Assembly (NCBI GenBank): GCA_028278645.1
Contig: JANQDZ010000069.1
Coordinates: 1-57,817 of the forward strand
Reading direction: 5' to 3'
Source: Longimicrobiales bacterium
GTDB lineage: Bacteria > Gemmatimonadota > Gemmatimonadetes > Longimicrobiales > Gaopeijiaceae
Length of the DNA stretch: 57,817 nucleotides
Under the pieces are notes generated by a model. It did not search any database and was not told where the DNA came from. It saw nothing but the letters and a program-made list of their open reading frames with translations. The translations under genes and the position numbers were made by a program. Shown here piece by piece: positions 33,482-41,877 of this stretch. The first letter of the stretch is position 1. Each line of letters opens with the position of its first letter.

Positions 33482-34081
33482 TCAGGCCTGCTCGGAAGGG
33501 AGTAGATGGTCCAGCGCTTCTAAGAGGGAGTCCCGCCCCTCTCCAGTCTTAGAGGAAAACGGTAGGAGTTGTTCCGTATCGACGCCGAGGTCTTTCGCGG
33601 CTCCCTCGAGGGTTTTTTCCCTTTTCCCTTTCGGGACACGATCCATTTTGGTGAGGACCACCAGCGCCGGTACCCCTAGCTCGCCGAGGTACTCCATCAT
33701 CTCCTGATCCAGCTTGAAGGGCGGATGACGGCCGTCCACGAGGTGAACTACGCCTCGAAGGCCCGTGGGCCGAGCAAGGTACCACTCCACCAGGCGCTTC
33801 CAGCTTTCCCGGACCGGGCCCGGTGCCTTCGCGTACCCGAACCCAGGGAGATCCACCAAAAAAAAGCGGTCGTTCACCCGATAGAAGTTCAGCATCTGGG
33901 TTTTTCCGGGCTTCGACGAGACGTGGGCGACCTTTTTCCGAGTTCTGCCGAGAAGCGTATTGATGAGAGAGGACTTCCCCACGTTCGATCTACCGGAGAA
34001 GGCCACCTGCGGGAGGTTTCCAGGCAGGGGATTCTTCGGCGATGCTACGGATCCAGCAAATTCTACAGACCGGATAATCAC
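33482..34081 (-). CDS. engB: Ribosome biogenesis GTPase EngB/YsxC
   Basis: Essential GTPase of large-subunit assembly (199 aa). G1 SGRSNVGKSSLI, G2-region SSKPGKTQMLNFY, G3 VDLPGFGYA, G4 LTKMD, G5 SSKTGEG: complete set for YihA/YsxC. GTG 34081 overlaps the lon stop by four bases. The lon-engB neighbourhood is the same as lon-ysxC in Bacillus and many other phyla. Confidence 0.95.
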   Translation of the reverse strand: MIIRSVEFAGSVASPKNPLPGNLPQVAFSGRSNVGKSSLINTLLGRTRKKVAHVSSKPGKTQMLNFYRVNDRFFLVDLPGFGYAKAPGPVRESWKRLVEWYLARPTGLRGVVHLVDGRHPPFKLDQEMMEYLGELGVPALVVLTKMDRVPKGKREKTLEGAAKDLGVDTEQLLPFSSKTGEGRDSLLEALDHLLPSEQA

Positions 34082-36513
34082 TGAGACAGCTGGACCCCTG
34101 GTCCCTGGCTCCCGTCCAGGAACTCGTTGGCGGCCGCATCGGCCCGGCCGAAGGGCATTGTGAGGAGGGCCCCCTCCAGCACTTCGTCCATGGTCCTCAC
34201 CAAGAGGAATTCCATTCCCTCTCGAACTTCGTCCGGGATCCTCTCCAGGTCTCCCGAATTGGTGTTGGGGAGGATGACCCGCTTGATGCTCCCTTGAAAG
34301 GCGGCCACGGCTTTTTCCTTCACGCCACCCACCCCCAGCACCCGGCCTCTGAGGGTAATCTCCCCGGTCATGGCGACATCCGACCTCGTGGGGATGTCGG
34401 TCAGGGCTGAGATCAGAGCAACGGCGATGGTGATCCCCGCCGACGGCCCGTCTTTTGGTGTTGCGCCTTCCGGGATATGGATGTGGATGTCCACCTCTTC
34501 ATGGAACTTGGGGCTGAGGCCGAAGAGGTTGGCTCTCGACCTGGCGTAGGTCACGGCGGCGAACGCCGACTCTTTCATGACCTCACCCAAGGTTCCGGTG
34601 AGTTGAATCTTCCCGGATCCGGGCACGACGGCGACCTCGACATCCAGGATCTCTCCCCCCGCCGCCGTCCAAGCCAGCCCATTGGCGATGCCTGCCCGGC
34701 CCATCCCCTCCTCCCTCGGCTCGGGAGTATAGGGGGGTGGACCGAGGAGGTCCTTGATCTCCTCCTGGCCCACGGTTTGGAGGTCTTCCACCGATCGTTC
34801 GCCCTCGGCCACAGCCCTGGCGAGCTTCCGGGCGACGCCGGAAATCCGGCGCTCCAGCTCCCGAACGCCAGCTTCCCGAGTGTACTCGTCGATAATGAGG
34901 TTCAACCCTTCGTCGGAGATACCGGTCGCGTTCGATCCCAAGCCGTGCTTGTTCGCCTGCTTCGGCCAAATGAACCGCTCGGCGATCACCTTCTTCTCAG
35001 TGGTGAGATAGCCGGGAATCCGTATTACCTCCATTCTGTCCCGGAGCGGCTCCGGGATCCCGGCCAGGGTGTTGGCAGTGGCAATAAAAAGAACGTCCGA
35101 AAGGTCGAACTCCAGCTCGAGGTAATGGTCGGTGAACGTTCGGTTCTGCTCAGGATCCAGGACCTCGAGAAGGGCAGCACCCGGATCACCGTGGAAATCC
35201 CGGGCAAGTTTGTCCACCTCGTCGAGGAGAAAGATCGGGTTTCGGGATCCCGACCTTCGCATCCCCTGGACTACCCTCCCGGGGAGCGCCCCTACATAGG
35301 TCCGGCGGTGACCTCGGATCTCCGCTTCGTCCCGAACACCTCCTAGCGACGCCCTGACGAACTCCCTTCCCAGGGCCGTGGCGATGCTTCTTCCGAGGGA
35401 GGTTTTTCCGACGCCCGGGGGACCAACAAGACAGAGGATGGGGCCCTGGAGGTCTCCAACCAAGGAGAGGACGGCGATGTGGTCCAGGATCCGGTCCTTC
35501 ACCTCTTTCAGGCCGTAATGAGCTTCCTCCAGAATCCCCGAAGCGTGGCTCACGTCCAGATTGTCCTTCGTCTTTTTCATCCACGGGAGGCCGAGGATCC
35601 AATCCAGGTAGGTGCGGATCACCGCGGCTTCGGGAGCGACGGGGTTCAAGTGCTTGAGTCGATCCAGCTCGCGCTCGGCCCGCTCCTTTGCTTCCGGGGG
35701 GAGGGGGGTCTGGCGAAAGAGAGCCTCCAGCTCCCCCATCTCGCCCTCTGTGGATCCCAGCTCTTTGGTGATGGCTTTCAGCTGCTCTTGGAGGTAAAGC
35801 TGCCGGCGCCCGGAATCCATCTGATGCTGGATCTGCTCGTCCAGCTTCTCCTCGATTCTGAAGATTTCCAGCTCCCTCACCAGGATTTGCCGCAGAATCT
35901 CGAGATGATTCTCCAGCTCCAGGGCTTCCAACAGCTCCTGTTTTTCCATGGCGGAGAGCAGGAGGTGCCCGGAGACCAAGTGAGCCAGACGAACCCGGTC
36001 CTGGACAGCCGCGACGGTCCCGGAGAGCTCCCTGGGTAGTCGTTCGTTGGACTCGATGTAGTCGTCGAAGAGCCGGCGTACCTTCCGGGCCAGGGCTTCC
36101 AGCTCCGGAGTAACGACGTCGGGGTTCTCGCGTTCGGCCCCGGGTGCCAGTCGGACCCGAGCCTTGAATCCGGATTCGATGGGCAAGAACTCTTCGACCT
36201 GGGCCCTGCCCAAGCCTTCCATCACCACTCTCGCGGTCCCGTCCGGGAGGCGGGTAGTTTGGACGACTCGAATCACCGTGCCGAGACGGTGAAGATCACC
36301 TGCTACGGGGTCCTCAACGTCGGCGTCCTTCTGGGCCACGAGCAAAAGAAGGCCGTCACCCTTCTCCGCTTCCTCCAAGGATACCACGGAGGCCGATCTC
36401 CCGATCAGAAGGGGGAGGACCATGTAGGGGAAGAAGACTAGATCACGGAGTGCCACCACCGGCAACTGCTCTGGGATTTCTACCTGGCCATCGATCCGGT
36501 GAAGGGTCGCCAT
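34078..36513 (-). CDS. lon: Lon ATP-dependent protease
   Basis: LonA-type AAA+ protease of 811 aa. The N-terminal substrate domain (about 1-200) starts IPEQLPVVALRDLVFFPYMVLPLLIGR. The AAA+ domain has Walker A GPPGVGKTSLG, then GGVRDEAEIRGHRRTYVGALPG and Walker B PIFLLDEVDK. The protease domain contains the Ser of PKDGPSAG and the Lys of GGVKEKAVAA, forming the Ser-Lys dyad. The C-terminus is FLLVRTMDEVLEGAL plus a short tail. A clpX terminator lies upstream, so lon is probably transcribed from the 143-bp gap, which also holds a CCCCGATCGGGG palindrome (36554-36565). Confidence 0.96.
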   Translation of the reverse strand: MATLHRIDGQVEIPEQLPVVALRDLVFFPYMVLPLLIGRSASVVSLEEAEKGDGLLLLVAQKDADVEDPVAGDLHRLGTVIRVVQTTRLPDGTARVVMEGLGRAQVEEFLPIESGFKARVRLAPGAERENPDVVTPELEALARKVRRLFDDYIESNERLPRELSGTVAAVQDRVRLAHLVSGHLLLSAMEKQELLEALELENHLEILRQILVRELEIFRIEEKLDEQIQHQMDSGRRQLYLQEQLKAITKELGSTEGEMGELEALFRQTPLPPEAKERAERELDRLKHLNPVAPEAAVIRTYLDWILGLPWMKKTKDNLDVSHASGILEEAHYGLKEVKDRILDHIAVLSLVGDLQGPILCLVGPPGVGKTSLGRSIATALGREFVRASLGGVRDEAEIRGHRRTYVGALPGRVVQGMRRSGSRNPIFLLDEVDKLARDFHGDPGAALLEVLDPEQNRTFTDHYLELEFDLSDVLFIATANTLAGIPEPLRDRMEVIRIPGYLTTEKKVIAERFIWPKQANKHGLGSNATGISDEGLNLIIDEYTREAGVRELERRISGVARKLARAVAEGERSVEDLQTVGQEEIKDLLGPPPYTPEPREEGMGRAGIANGLAWTAAGGEILDVEVAVVPGSGKIQLTGTLGEVMKESAFAAVTYARSRANLFGLSPKFHEEVDIHIHIPEGATPKDGPSAGITIAVALISALTDIPTRSDVAMTGEITLRGRVLGVGGVKEKAVAAFQGSIKRVILPNTNSGDLERIPDEVREGMEFLLVRTMDEVLEGALLTMPFGRADAAANEFLDGSQGPGVQLSQ

Positions 36514-36553
36514 TCCGGTGCTCTGTTGAGTGTGGAGCTAAGTGGGGAGTTCC

Positions 36554-36565
36554 CCCCGATCGGGG
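36554..36565. repeat. 12-bp palindrome upstream of lon
   Basis: CCCCGATCGGGG is a perfect palindrome about 40 bp before the lon start codon. It could be an operator, but no regulator can be named. Confidence 0.3.
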
Positions 36566-36581
36566 CCGAACTCCAGAAGAA

Positions 36582-36619
36582 ACGCCGCCGGGGTTCCTCG
36601 AGAGCCGACCCCTGCGGCG
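36582..36619 (-). terminator. Intrinsic terminator after clpX
   Basis: Read on the minus strand, CGCCG-ca-GGGGT (36619-36608) pairs with ACCCC-gg-CGGCG (36594-36583) around a short loop and is followed by TTTCTTCT. It lies just after the clpX stop and should separate clpX from lon transcription. Confidence 0.6.
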
Positions 36620-36656
36620 GGTATGGTAGGACGGAACAGATGGCGCGGAAAGATCC

Positions 36657-37895
36657 CTACGCTTCTTTCTTCTCCACTTCCGGCCTCAGGACGAGAAGAG
36701 GCGGTACTTTTTCCTCGGCACTCTCCTTCGTGATGACAACTTCCCGGACATCCCCCCGGGATGGAATCTCGAAAAGGATGTCCCGCATGAGCTCTTCGAT
36801 CACGGCCCTGAGGCCTCGGGCACCCGTTCCCCGGTTCAGGGTTTTGGCGGCGATGGCCTCGATCGCCGCAGGCTCGAATGTCAAGCCGACCTCCTCCAAC
36901 TCCAACATCTTAGTGTACTGCTTGATGAGGGCGTTCTTGGGTTCTTGGAGGATCCTGGTCAAGGCCACCTGGTCGAGTTCGTCCAGGGGTACTGTGACGG
37001 GGAGGCGCCCCACCAATTCCGGGATCAGGCCGTAGCGTTGGAGGTCCTCAGGTTCGACGAGCCCTAGGATGTCTTCCCGACTTGCTTCCGCGTCCTTGCC
37101 GGTAAACCCGATCTGCCTCTTCCCGACCCTGGACTCGACGATCTTCTCGAGTCCGTCGAAAGCTCCCCCGCAAATGAACAGGATATTTCGGGTATCGACC
37201 TGAATATACTCCTGTTGGGGGTGTTTTCTACCGCCCTGAGGGGGAACCGACGCGACCGTGCCCTCCAGGATCTTGAGGAGGGCCTGCTGAACCCCCTCTC
37301 CGGACACGTCACGGGTGATGGAGGGGTTTTCCGACTTCCTGGCGATCTTGTCGAGCTCGTCGATGTAGACGATTCCCCGTTCCGCTTCAGCAATATTGAA
37401 GTCGGCGGCTTGGAGGAGTCTGACAAGGATGTTCTCCACGTCCTCGCCTACGTATCCAGCCTCGGTGAGGGTGGTGGCGTCGGCGATGGTGAAGGGGACG
37501 TGGAGCATGCGGGCCAAGGTTTGGGCCAGAAGGGTTTTACCTACTCCTGTGGGGCCCATGAGAAGGATATTCGCCTTCTCGATTTCGACCTCGTCCAGGA
37601 CCCCTTGATGGTTCACCCGCTTGTAGTGGTTGTAGACCGAAACGGCTAGAGCCCGCTTGGCCTCATCCTGGCCAATGACGTATTGGTCGAGGATGTCCTT
37701 GATCTCGATAGGAGTGGGGGAGGGGACCTGAGATTCTACGGCTTCCCGCTCTTCCTCTTCCGCCAGGATCTCATTACAAAGGGAGACGCACTCGTTACAG
37801 ATATAGACGGAGGGCCCGGAGATGAACTTCTTGACGCTATCCTTGGACTTTCCGCAGAAGCTGCATCGAAGGTGTTTGTCGCCCGTCACACTCAT
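36657..37895 (-). CDS. clpX: ClpX ATPase subunit of Clp protease
   Basis: AAA+ unfoldase of ClpXP (412 aa). The N-terminal zinc-binding domain [11 protein letters not shown] ... [11 protein letters not shown] has four Cys. Then [29 protein letters not shown], Walker [27 protein letters not shown], Walker [12 protein letters not shown], the ClpP-docking IGF loop (KRQIGFTG), [12 protein letters not shown] and a RGARGLR-type sensor-2 ([10 protein letters not shown]). ATG 37895 is about 50 bp from clpP, with which it forms the usual clpP-clpX pair. Confidence 0.96.
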   Translation of the reverse strand: MSVTGDKHLRCSFCGKSKDSVKKFISGPSVYICNECVSLCNEILAEEEEREAVESQVPSPTPIEIKDILDQYVIGQDEAKRALAVSVYNHYKRVNHQGVLDEVEIEKANILLMGPTGVGKTLLAQTLARMLHVPFTIADATTLTEAGYVGEDVENILVRLLQAADFNIAEAERGIVYIDELDKIARKSENPSITRDVSGEGVQQALLKILEGTVASVPPQGGRKHPQQEYIQVDTRNILFICGGAFDGLEKIVESRVGKRQIGFTGKDAEASREDILGLVEPEDLQRYGLIPELVGRLPVTVPLDELDQVALTRILQEPKNALIKQYTKMLELEEVGLTFEPAAIEAIAAKTLNRGTGARGLRAVIEELMRDILFEIPSRGDVREVVITKESAEEKVPPLLVLRPEVEKKEA

Positions 37896-37948
37896 TGCTT
37901 CCTCCGGACCGGGGATCGCTCCCGATCAAGGGTTGGGTTTTTCCGTAC

Positions 37949-38587
37949 CTACTCTTGGTCCGGATGGTCTGAATCCGCCGGCTTCGTGGGTTCCCGGCCC
38001 GGGTCCCCGGGCTCCAAGACTCGGTCGATGATTCCGTACTCCCGTGCCTCTTCAGGGCTCATGAATCGGTCCCGGTCCACGTCCTCGGCGATCCGCTCCG
38101 TGGGCTGACCGGTGTGCAGGGCCAAGATCTCGTTCAGGCGCTCTCGCACGTGAAGAATCTCTTTGGCCGCGATCTCGATATCGGCCGCCGTGCCATGGGC
38201 TCCGGAAGACGGCTGGTGGATCATGATTCTGGAGTTCGGCAGGGCCGACCGCTTGTCCTTTTCTCCGGCCGCCACGAGCACTGCGGCCATGGAGGCGGCC
38301 ATCCCCACACAGAAGGTCGAGACCGGCGCCCTGAGGTGCCTCATGGTGTCGTAGATGGCTAGCCCGGAGTAAACGCTTCCACCGGGGGAGTTGATGTAGA
38401 GGTAGATGTCCCTTTCCGGGTCCTCGGCGTCTAAGAATAGGAGCTGAGCGATGATGATGTTGGCTACGTTGTCGTCGATCCCACTTCCCAGGAACACGAT
38501 GCGGTCCATGAGGAGTCGGCTGAAGATATCGTAACTGCGCTCACCCCGGCTGGTGCGCTCGATGACATAGGGCGGAAAGATTGGCAT
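37949..38587 (-). CDS. clpP: ClpP serine protease subunit
   Basis: Proteolytic ring subunit (212 aa). The catalytic triad is visible as Ser99 in GMAASM, His124 in IMIHQP and Asp173 in DVDRD. Other landmarks are [34 protein letters not shown] and GIIDRVL. It starts [20 protein letters not shown], so the propeptide is short or shared with the mature form. It follows tig with a gap of about 20 bp. Confidence 0.96.
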   Translation of the reverse strand: MPIFPPYVIERTSRGERSYDIFSRLLMDRIVFLGSGIDDNVANIIIAQLLFLDAEDPERDIYLYINSPGGSVYSGLAIYDTMRHLRAPVSTFCVGMAASMAAVLVAAGEKDKRSALPNSRIMIHQPSSGAHGTAADIEIAAKEILHVRERLNEILALHTGQPTERIAEDVDRDRFMSPEEAREYGIIDRVLEPGDPGREPTKPADSDHPDQE

Positions 38588-38608
38588 TTCTCCCTCGGTT
38601 TCTCCTCG

Positions 38609-39874
38609 TTATTCCTGATTGATGGTGGATTCGTTCTTCAAGAAATCGAAGACCTTCTTCTCGGTGATCTCCCGCTCTAACGCTTCCAGGTTTCCAGCTT
38701 TCTGGAGGTTGGCGTACACCTGAGCAGGCTTCGCATCGTTCTTCTCCGCGATGTCCTGGACTCGGTCGTCGACCTCGTCCTCGGTAGCCGTCAGGCTTTC
38801 GAGCTCGGCGACCCTCTCGACCACGAGGATCCGCTTGACCGCTTTCTCGGCCTCCGGCCGGAGCTTCTCCTTGGTCTCGACGACCATCTCCGGGTCCAGC
38901 TTGGAAGTGTCACCCAAGACGGAGTCGATATACCGCTCGGCCATGGAGCGGGGAACCTCAAAGGGGTTGGCCTCGATGAGGGACTCGGTGAGCTGCACCC
39001 GGACAGCAGACTCGGCCTGGTCCTCGGCCTCCCGCTCCAGATCTTCCCGGACCCTGGAGGTGAGGGTCTCGAGGTCTTCAAAGTCCCCAAGAGACTTCGC
39101 GAACTCGTCGGTGAGCTCCGGCGTCTCTTTTTCTTTTTGTGCTTGGAGGGTGATACGCAGGTGCTGGACCTCCCCGCGACGAGATTCGTCCGGGAAGTCC
39201 TCCGGGAAAGTCACCGTGAAGTCTCCCGTTTGCCCGACCGCCAAAGTCCGGACGGCGTCCTCCACCTGTGGGATGGCCTCTCCGTCCCCCAGGACGATCT
39301 CATAAGGCCGGCTTTCCCCTGATGGCTCTCCCTCCTCCAGCCGCTGGATTTCCAGGCTGACCAGGTTCCCGTCCTTCGGCTCCTCTTCTTCCACCGGCTT
39401 CCATACGCCAGCCTGGTCGCGGAGACGGTCCAACACCCGGTCGATATCCTCGTCCACCACCTCCACCTTCGGCCGCTGGACCGAAAACCCACCCAACCGT
39501 TCCAGGTCGATGACAGGTTGGACGTCGAAGGAGATGGAGAAGGTGAGGTCCTCCCGTGGCTCGTAGTCCACCTTCTCGACCTGGCCCTCCGAGATGGGTT
39601 CAAGAGACTGGGTTTGGAGCGCCTCCCTATACGCTTCTCCGATCACCTTGTCCAGAAGCTCCTGGTCCACCGCGGACCCGAACCGTTGTTCTACGACGTT
39701 GGCCGGGATCCTGCCCTTTCGGAAGCCCGGGAGTTTCAACCTTCCGCCCAGCTTCTGGATGATCTTGTTTCGTTCAGTCTGAACCGAGCCGGCCGGAACC
39801 GTAACCGTGAGGCGCCGGCGCCATGCGTCCTGCTCCTCCAGTTCGATCTGGAGGTTTGAAGCGTCCGTGGTCAT
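38609..39874 (-). CDS. tig: Trigger factor chaperone
   Basis: Ribosome-bound chaperone and peptidyl-prolyl isomerase (421 aa). The ribosome-binding domain contains GFRKGRIPANVVEQRFG, a close match to the GFRxGKxP signature. The PPIase-type middle region (about 150-240) is degenerate, as is common outside proteobacteria, and the C-terminal helical arms end in KVFDFLKNESTINQE. The frame is open upstream into the tRNA, but ATG 39874 (MTTDASNLQIELEEQDAW) is the natural start. It heads the tig-clpP-clpX cluster, just after tRNA-Leu. Confidence 0.94.
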   Translation of the reverse strand: MTTDASNLQIELEEQDAWRRRLTVTVPAGSVQTERNKIIQKLGGRLKLPGFRKGRIPANVVEQRFGSAVDQELLDKVIGEAYREALQTQSLEPISEGQVEKVDYEPREDLTFSISFDVQPVIDLERLGGFSVQRPKVEVVDEDIDRVLDRLRDQAGVWKPVEEEEPKDGNLVSLEIQRLEEGEPSGESRPYEIVLGDGEAIPQVEDAVRTLAVGQTGDFTVTFPEDFPDESRRGEVQHLRITLQAQKEKETPELTDEFAKSLGDFEDLETLTSRVREDLEREAEDQAESAVRVQLTESLIEANPFEVPRSMAERYIDSVLGDTSKLDPEMVVETKEKLRPEAEKAVKRILVVERVAELESLTATEDEVDDRVQDIAEKNDAKPAQVYANLQKAGNLEALEREITEKKVFDFLKNESTINQE

Positions 39875-39919
39875 TCCCAACTCTAGTGAGGTTGAATGGA
39901 GATCCCGAGGGATAAACAG

Positions 39920-40001
39920 TGCGAAAGGGGGGACTCGAACCCCCACGGCCTAAGCCACGAGATCCTAAATCTCGCGCGTCTACCAGTTCCGCCACTTTCG
40001 C
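39920..40001 (-). tRNA. tRNA-Leu (UAG anticodon)
   Basis: On the minus strand the sequence folds as a class II tRNA. The acceptor GCGAAAG pairs with CTTTCGC. The D-loop is GGCGGAACTGGTAGAC. The anticodon stem CGAGA/TCTCG encloses TTTAGGA, giving anticodon UAG for CUA/CUN leucine codons, with G37. A long variable arm and a T-arm with GTTCGAGTC follow. The discriminator is A at 39920, as expected for leucine. CCA is not encoded. It lies 45 bp upstream of tig on the same strand. Confidence 0.96.
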
Positions 40002-40023
40002 CCGGATCGTGCGAAAAGCCGCT

Positions 40024-40047
40024 AGAAGGGTGCTGCAAAACCCTTCT
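40024..40047 (-). repeat. Hairpin in the leader of tRNA-Leu/tig
   Basis: AGAAGGGT (40024-40031) and ACCCTTCT (40040-40047) form a perfect 8-bp inverted repeat with an eight-base loop. If the promoter predicted at 40054-40081 is right, the transcript would begin at this hairpin. Confidence 0.5.
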
Positions 40048-40053
40048 ATGTCA

Positions 40054-40081
40054 AAGATAACACGGGGCGAAGAGGCATCAA
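40054..40081 (-). promoter_or_regulatory. Possible promoter of tRNA-Leu and tig
   Basis: On the minus strand TTGATG (40081-40076) and TATCTT (40059-40054) are 16 bp apart, each matching four of six consensus bases. Transcription would start near 40047, upstream of the tRNA. Confidence 0.4.
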
Positions 40082-40100
40082 CAAGGGGGGCCGGAACGGG

Positions 40101-40136
40101 TCCGCCCGCCTCGGACCTGGCTCCGGGGCGGGCGGA
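40101..40136 (-). terminator. GC hairpin after the HtrA gene
   Basis: TCCGCCCGCC (40101-40110) and GGCGGGCGGA (40127-40136) form a perfect 10-bp stem with a 16-base loop between the htrA stop and the tRNA-Leu promoter region. There is no clear U-tract after it on the minus strand, so termination is less certain than hairpin formation. Confidence 0.45.
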
Positions 40137-40164
40137 TTCTCTCAATCTGGTCGGATCGGAGCCG

Positions 40165-41700
40165 TTATCCCCCGGCCCGGACGTTCACGATTCGTGTGCT
40201 TCCATCAGGTTGGCCCAGCCTCAGAGAAACCACCTCTCCGGGCTCGATCCCCCTCAGGATCCTCTGGACGTCCTCCGATTCGGATATGGCCTGATCGTTG
40301 ATCTGCAACAGCTTTTCGAATCGACCCACCCCTCTCCGGAGCGCAGGCCCCAAGGGCGAGAGCTCGGTGATCACCACGCCGCCGGGTTCCGGGTACTGAA
40401 GGTATTGGGCAAGGTCAGGAGTCAGTTCCTGCACGCCGATCCCCAGCTTTTCTTCGGCCGTTGCCGGCTCGGGTTCCGGCTGGCTGGGCGGCTCCGCGTT
40501 AAAGTCAGCTTCCCCGAGGGTGATCCGGTGGTCCCGTGGTGACCCATCTCGATAGACGACCAACCTGACCTCCTCACCTGGACGCATCTGGGCGATGAGG
40601 TTTTGGAGCCGGTTCGGGCTTCTGATGATCGTCCCGTTCACGGAATAGATGACGTCTCCCTGGCGGATCCCCACTCCATCCGCCGGGCCTCCCTCGGTGG
40701 CTTCGTTCACAAAAACCCCAGAAACCTCCGGGAGGTCATAGTACTCAGCGTCCTCCTGGGTGATCTCCCGCATCGAGACGCCGATCCAAGCCCGCCTGAC
40801 CCGGCCGTACTCGATGAGGTCCTCCATCACTCTTCCTGCCAGGTCGATGGGGATGGCGAAACCGTATCCGACGTAGGTGCCGCTGGGAGAGAAGATGGCC
40901 GAATTGATGCCCACCACCTGTCCGAGGATGTTCACCATGGGTCCACCGGAGTTTCCACGGTTGATCACCGCGTCCGTCTGGATATAGTCCTCGATGGCGA
41001 AGCCTTCATCGGCGCGGAACTCGGGATCATTGGCCAGCTCATTCTGAATCAGTGCCAGGGGGCGCCCCTTCGCGCTAACGATCCCCGCCGTTACGGTGTA
41101 ATCCAGATCGTCCGCTGACGCTGGACCGGCTCCGAACCCGGGGTTCCCGATGGCCAGGATCCACTCCCCCACCCTGAGGTCGGACGAATTCCCGAGGCTC
41201 AAGAAGGGGAGGTCGCCCTCGTCGATCTTGATGACCGCCACATCGGTGGTGACATCGGTTCCCACCAAGGACGCGATGAAATACCGCCCGTCCGTCAGGT
41301 GAACCCGGATCTCGTCCGCGCCCTGAACGACGTGGTTGTTGGTGAGGATGTACCCGTCATCGGAAATCAGGAACCCGGAACCTCCCCCGAGGGTCGGCCG
41401 CCCTTCGTTCGGGTCCGAAAAGGGCCAGATCCCTCCCCCTCGTTGGCCTCTCCTGACGGTGGCAGAGACTTCGATCCGCACGACGGCGGGGGTCACGGCC
41501 TCCGCGGCGTTTGCGAAGGCTTCGCTCAGGTCCAGGGCCGGCCGGACGGCTTCCTGGTCCACCTGAGGCACCTGGGTGATGGTGGGCATGGCGTAGCTCG
41601 TACCGGTCCATCCAAGCGTGGACGCGACGCCCAGCCCTCCCAAGAAACCCACAGCGACTATCACAATGACTCGGGCTTTCGCCCGCAACGGGTCAAACAT
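40165..41700 (-). CDS. HtrA/DegP-type serine protease with two PDZ domains
   Basis: Envelope protease of 511 aa. The N-terminus has one hydrophobic segment (VIVIVAVGFLGGLGVASTL) that acts as a signal or anchor. Trypsin-like domain (about 60-290): His123 in LTNNHVV, Asp153 in DVTTDVAVIKID, Ser251 in INRGNSGGPMVN, so the triad is complete. Two PDZ domains follow (about 295-390 and 410-510), joined by a Pro/Glu-rich linker. ATG 41700 is preceded by GGGAG at good spacing; upstream in-frame sequence is not conserved-looking. It lies downstream of dnaK. Likely role: degradation of misfolded periplasmic proteins. DegP, DegQ and DegS cannot be separated by eye. Confidence 0.93.
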   Translation of the reverse strand: MFDPLRAKARVIVIVAVGFLGGLGVASTLGWTGTSYAMPTITQVPQVDQEAVRPALDLSEAFANAAEAVTPAVVRIEVSATVRRGQRGGGIWPFSDPNEGRPTLGGGSGFLISDDGYILTNNHVVQGADEIRVHLTDGRYFIASLVGTDVTTDVAVIKIDEGDLPFLSLGNSSDLRVGEWILAIGNPGFGAGPASADDLDYTVTAGIVSAKGRPLALIQNELANDPEFRADEGFAIEDYIQTDAVINRGNSGGPMVNILGQVVGINSAIFSPSGTYVGYGFAIPIDLAGRVMEDLIEYGRVRRAWIGVSMREITQEDAEYYDLPEVSGVFVNEATEGGPADGVGIRQGDVIYSVNGTIIRSPNRLQNLIAQMRPGEEVRLVVYRDGSPRDHRITLGEADFNAEPPSQPEPEPATAEEKLGIGVQELTPDLAQYLQYPEPGGVVITELSPLGPALRRGVGRFEKLLQINDQAISESEDVQRILRGIEPGEVVSLRLGQPDGSTRIVNVRAGG

Positions 41701-41820
41701 CGATCCACTCCCAGCAGCTACAGAAATTCGTACGGTCGTTGGAATGAAGGGCCCTCCCGTTCCGGGCATCTTCTACCCGGGGCCCTCGGGTGAGGGTCCT
41801 CGCCCACCCATGTCTGATGA

Positions 41821-41861
41821 AAGAGGGGTGGAAGGCCGTTGCCCAGCCGTCCACCCCTCTT
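41821..41861 (-). terminator. Hairpin terminator after dnaK
   Basis: AAGAGGGGTGGA (41821-41832) and TCCACCCCTCTT (41850-41861) form a perfect 12-bp stem 17 bases after the dnaK stop codon. On the minus strand it is followed by only TC, then mixed sequence, so the U-tract is poor. Confidence 0.6.
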
Positions 41862-41877
41862 CCTGGGCCCGGGAAGC

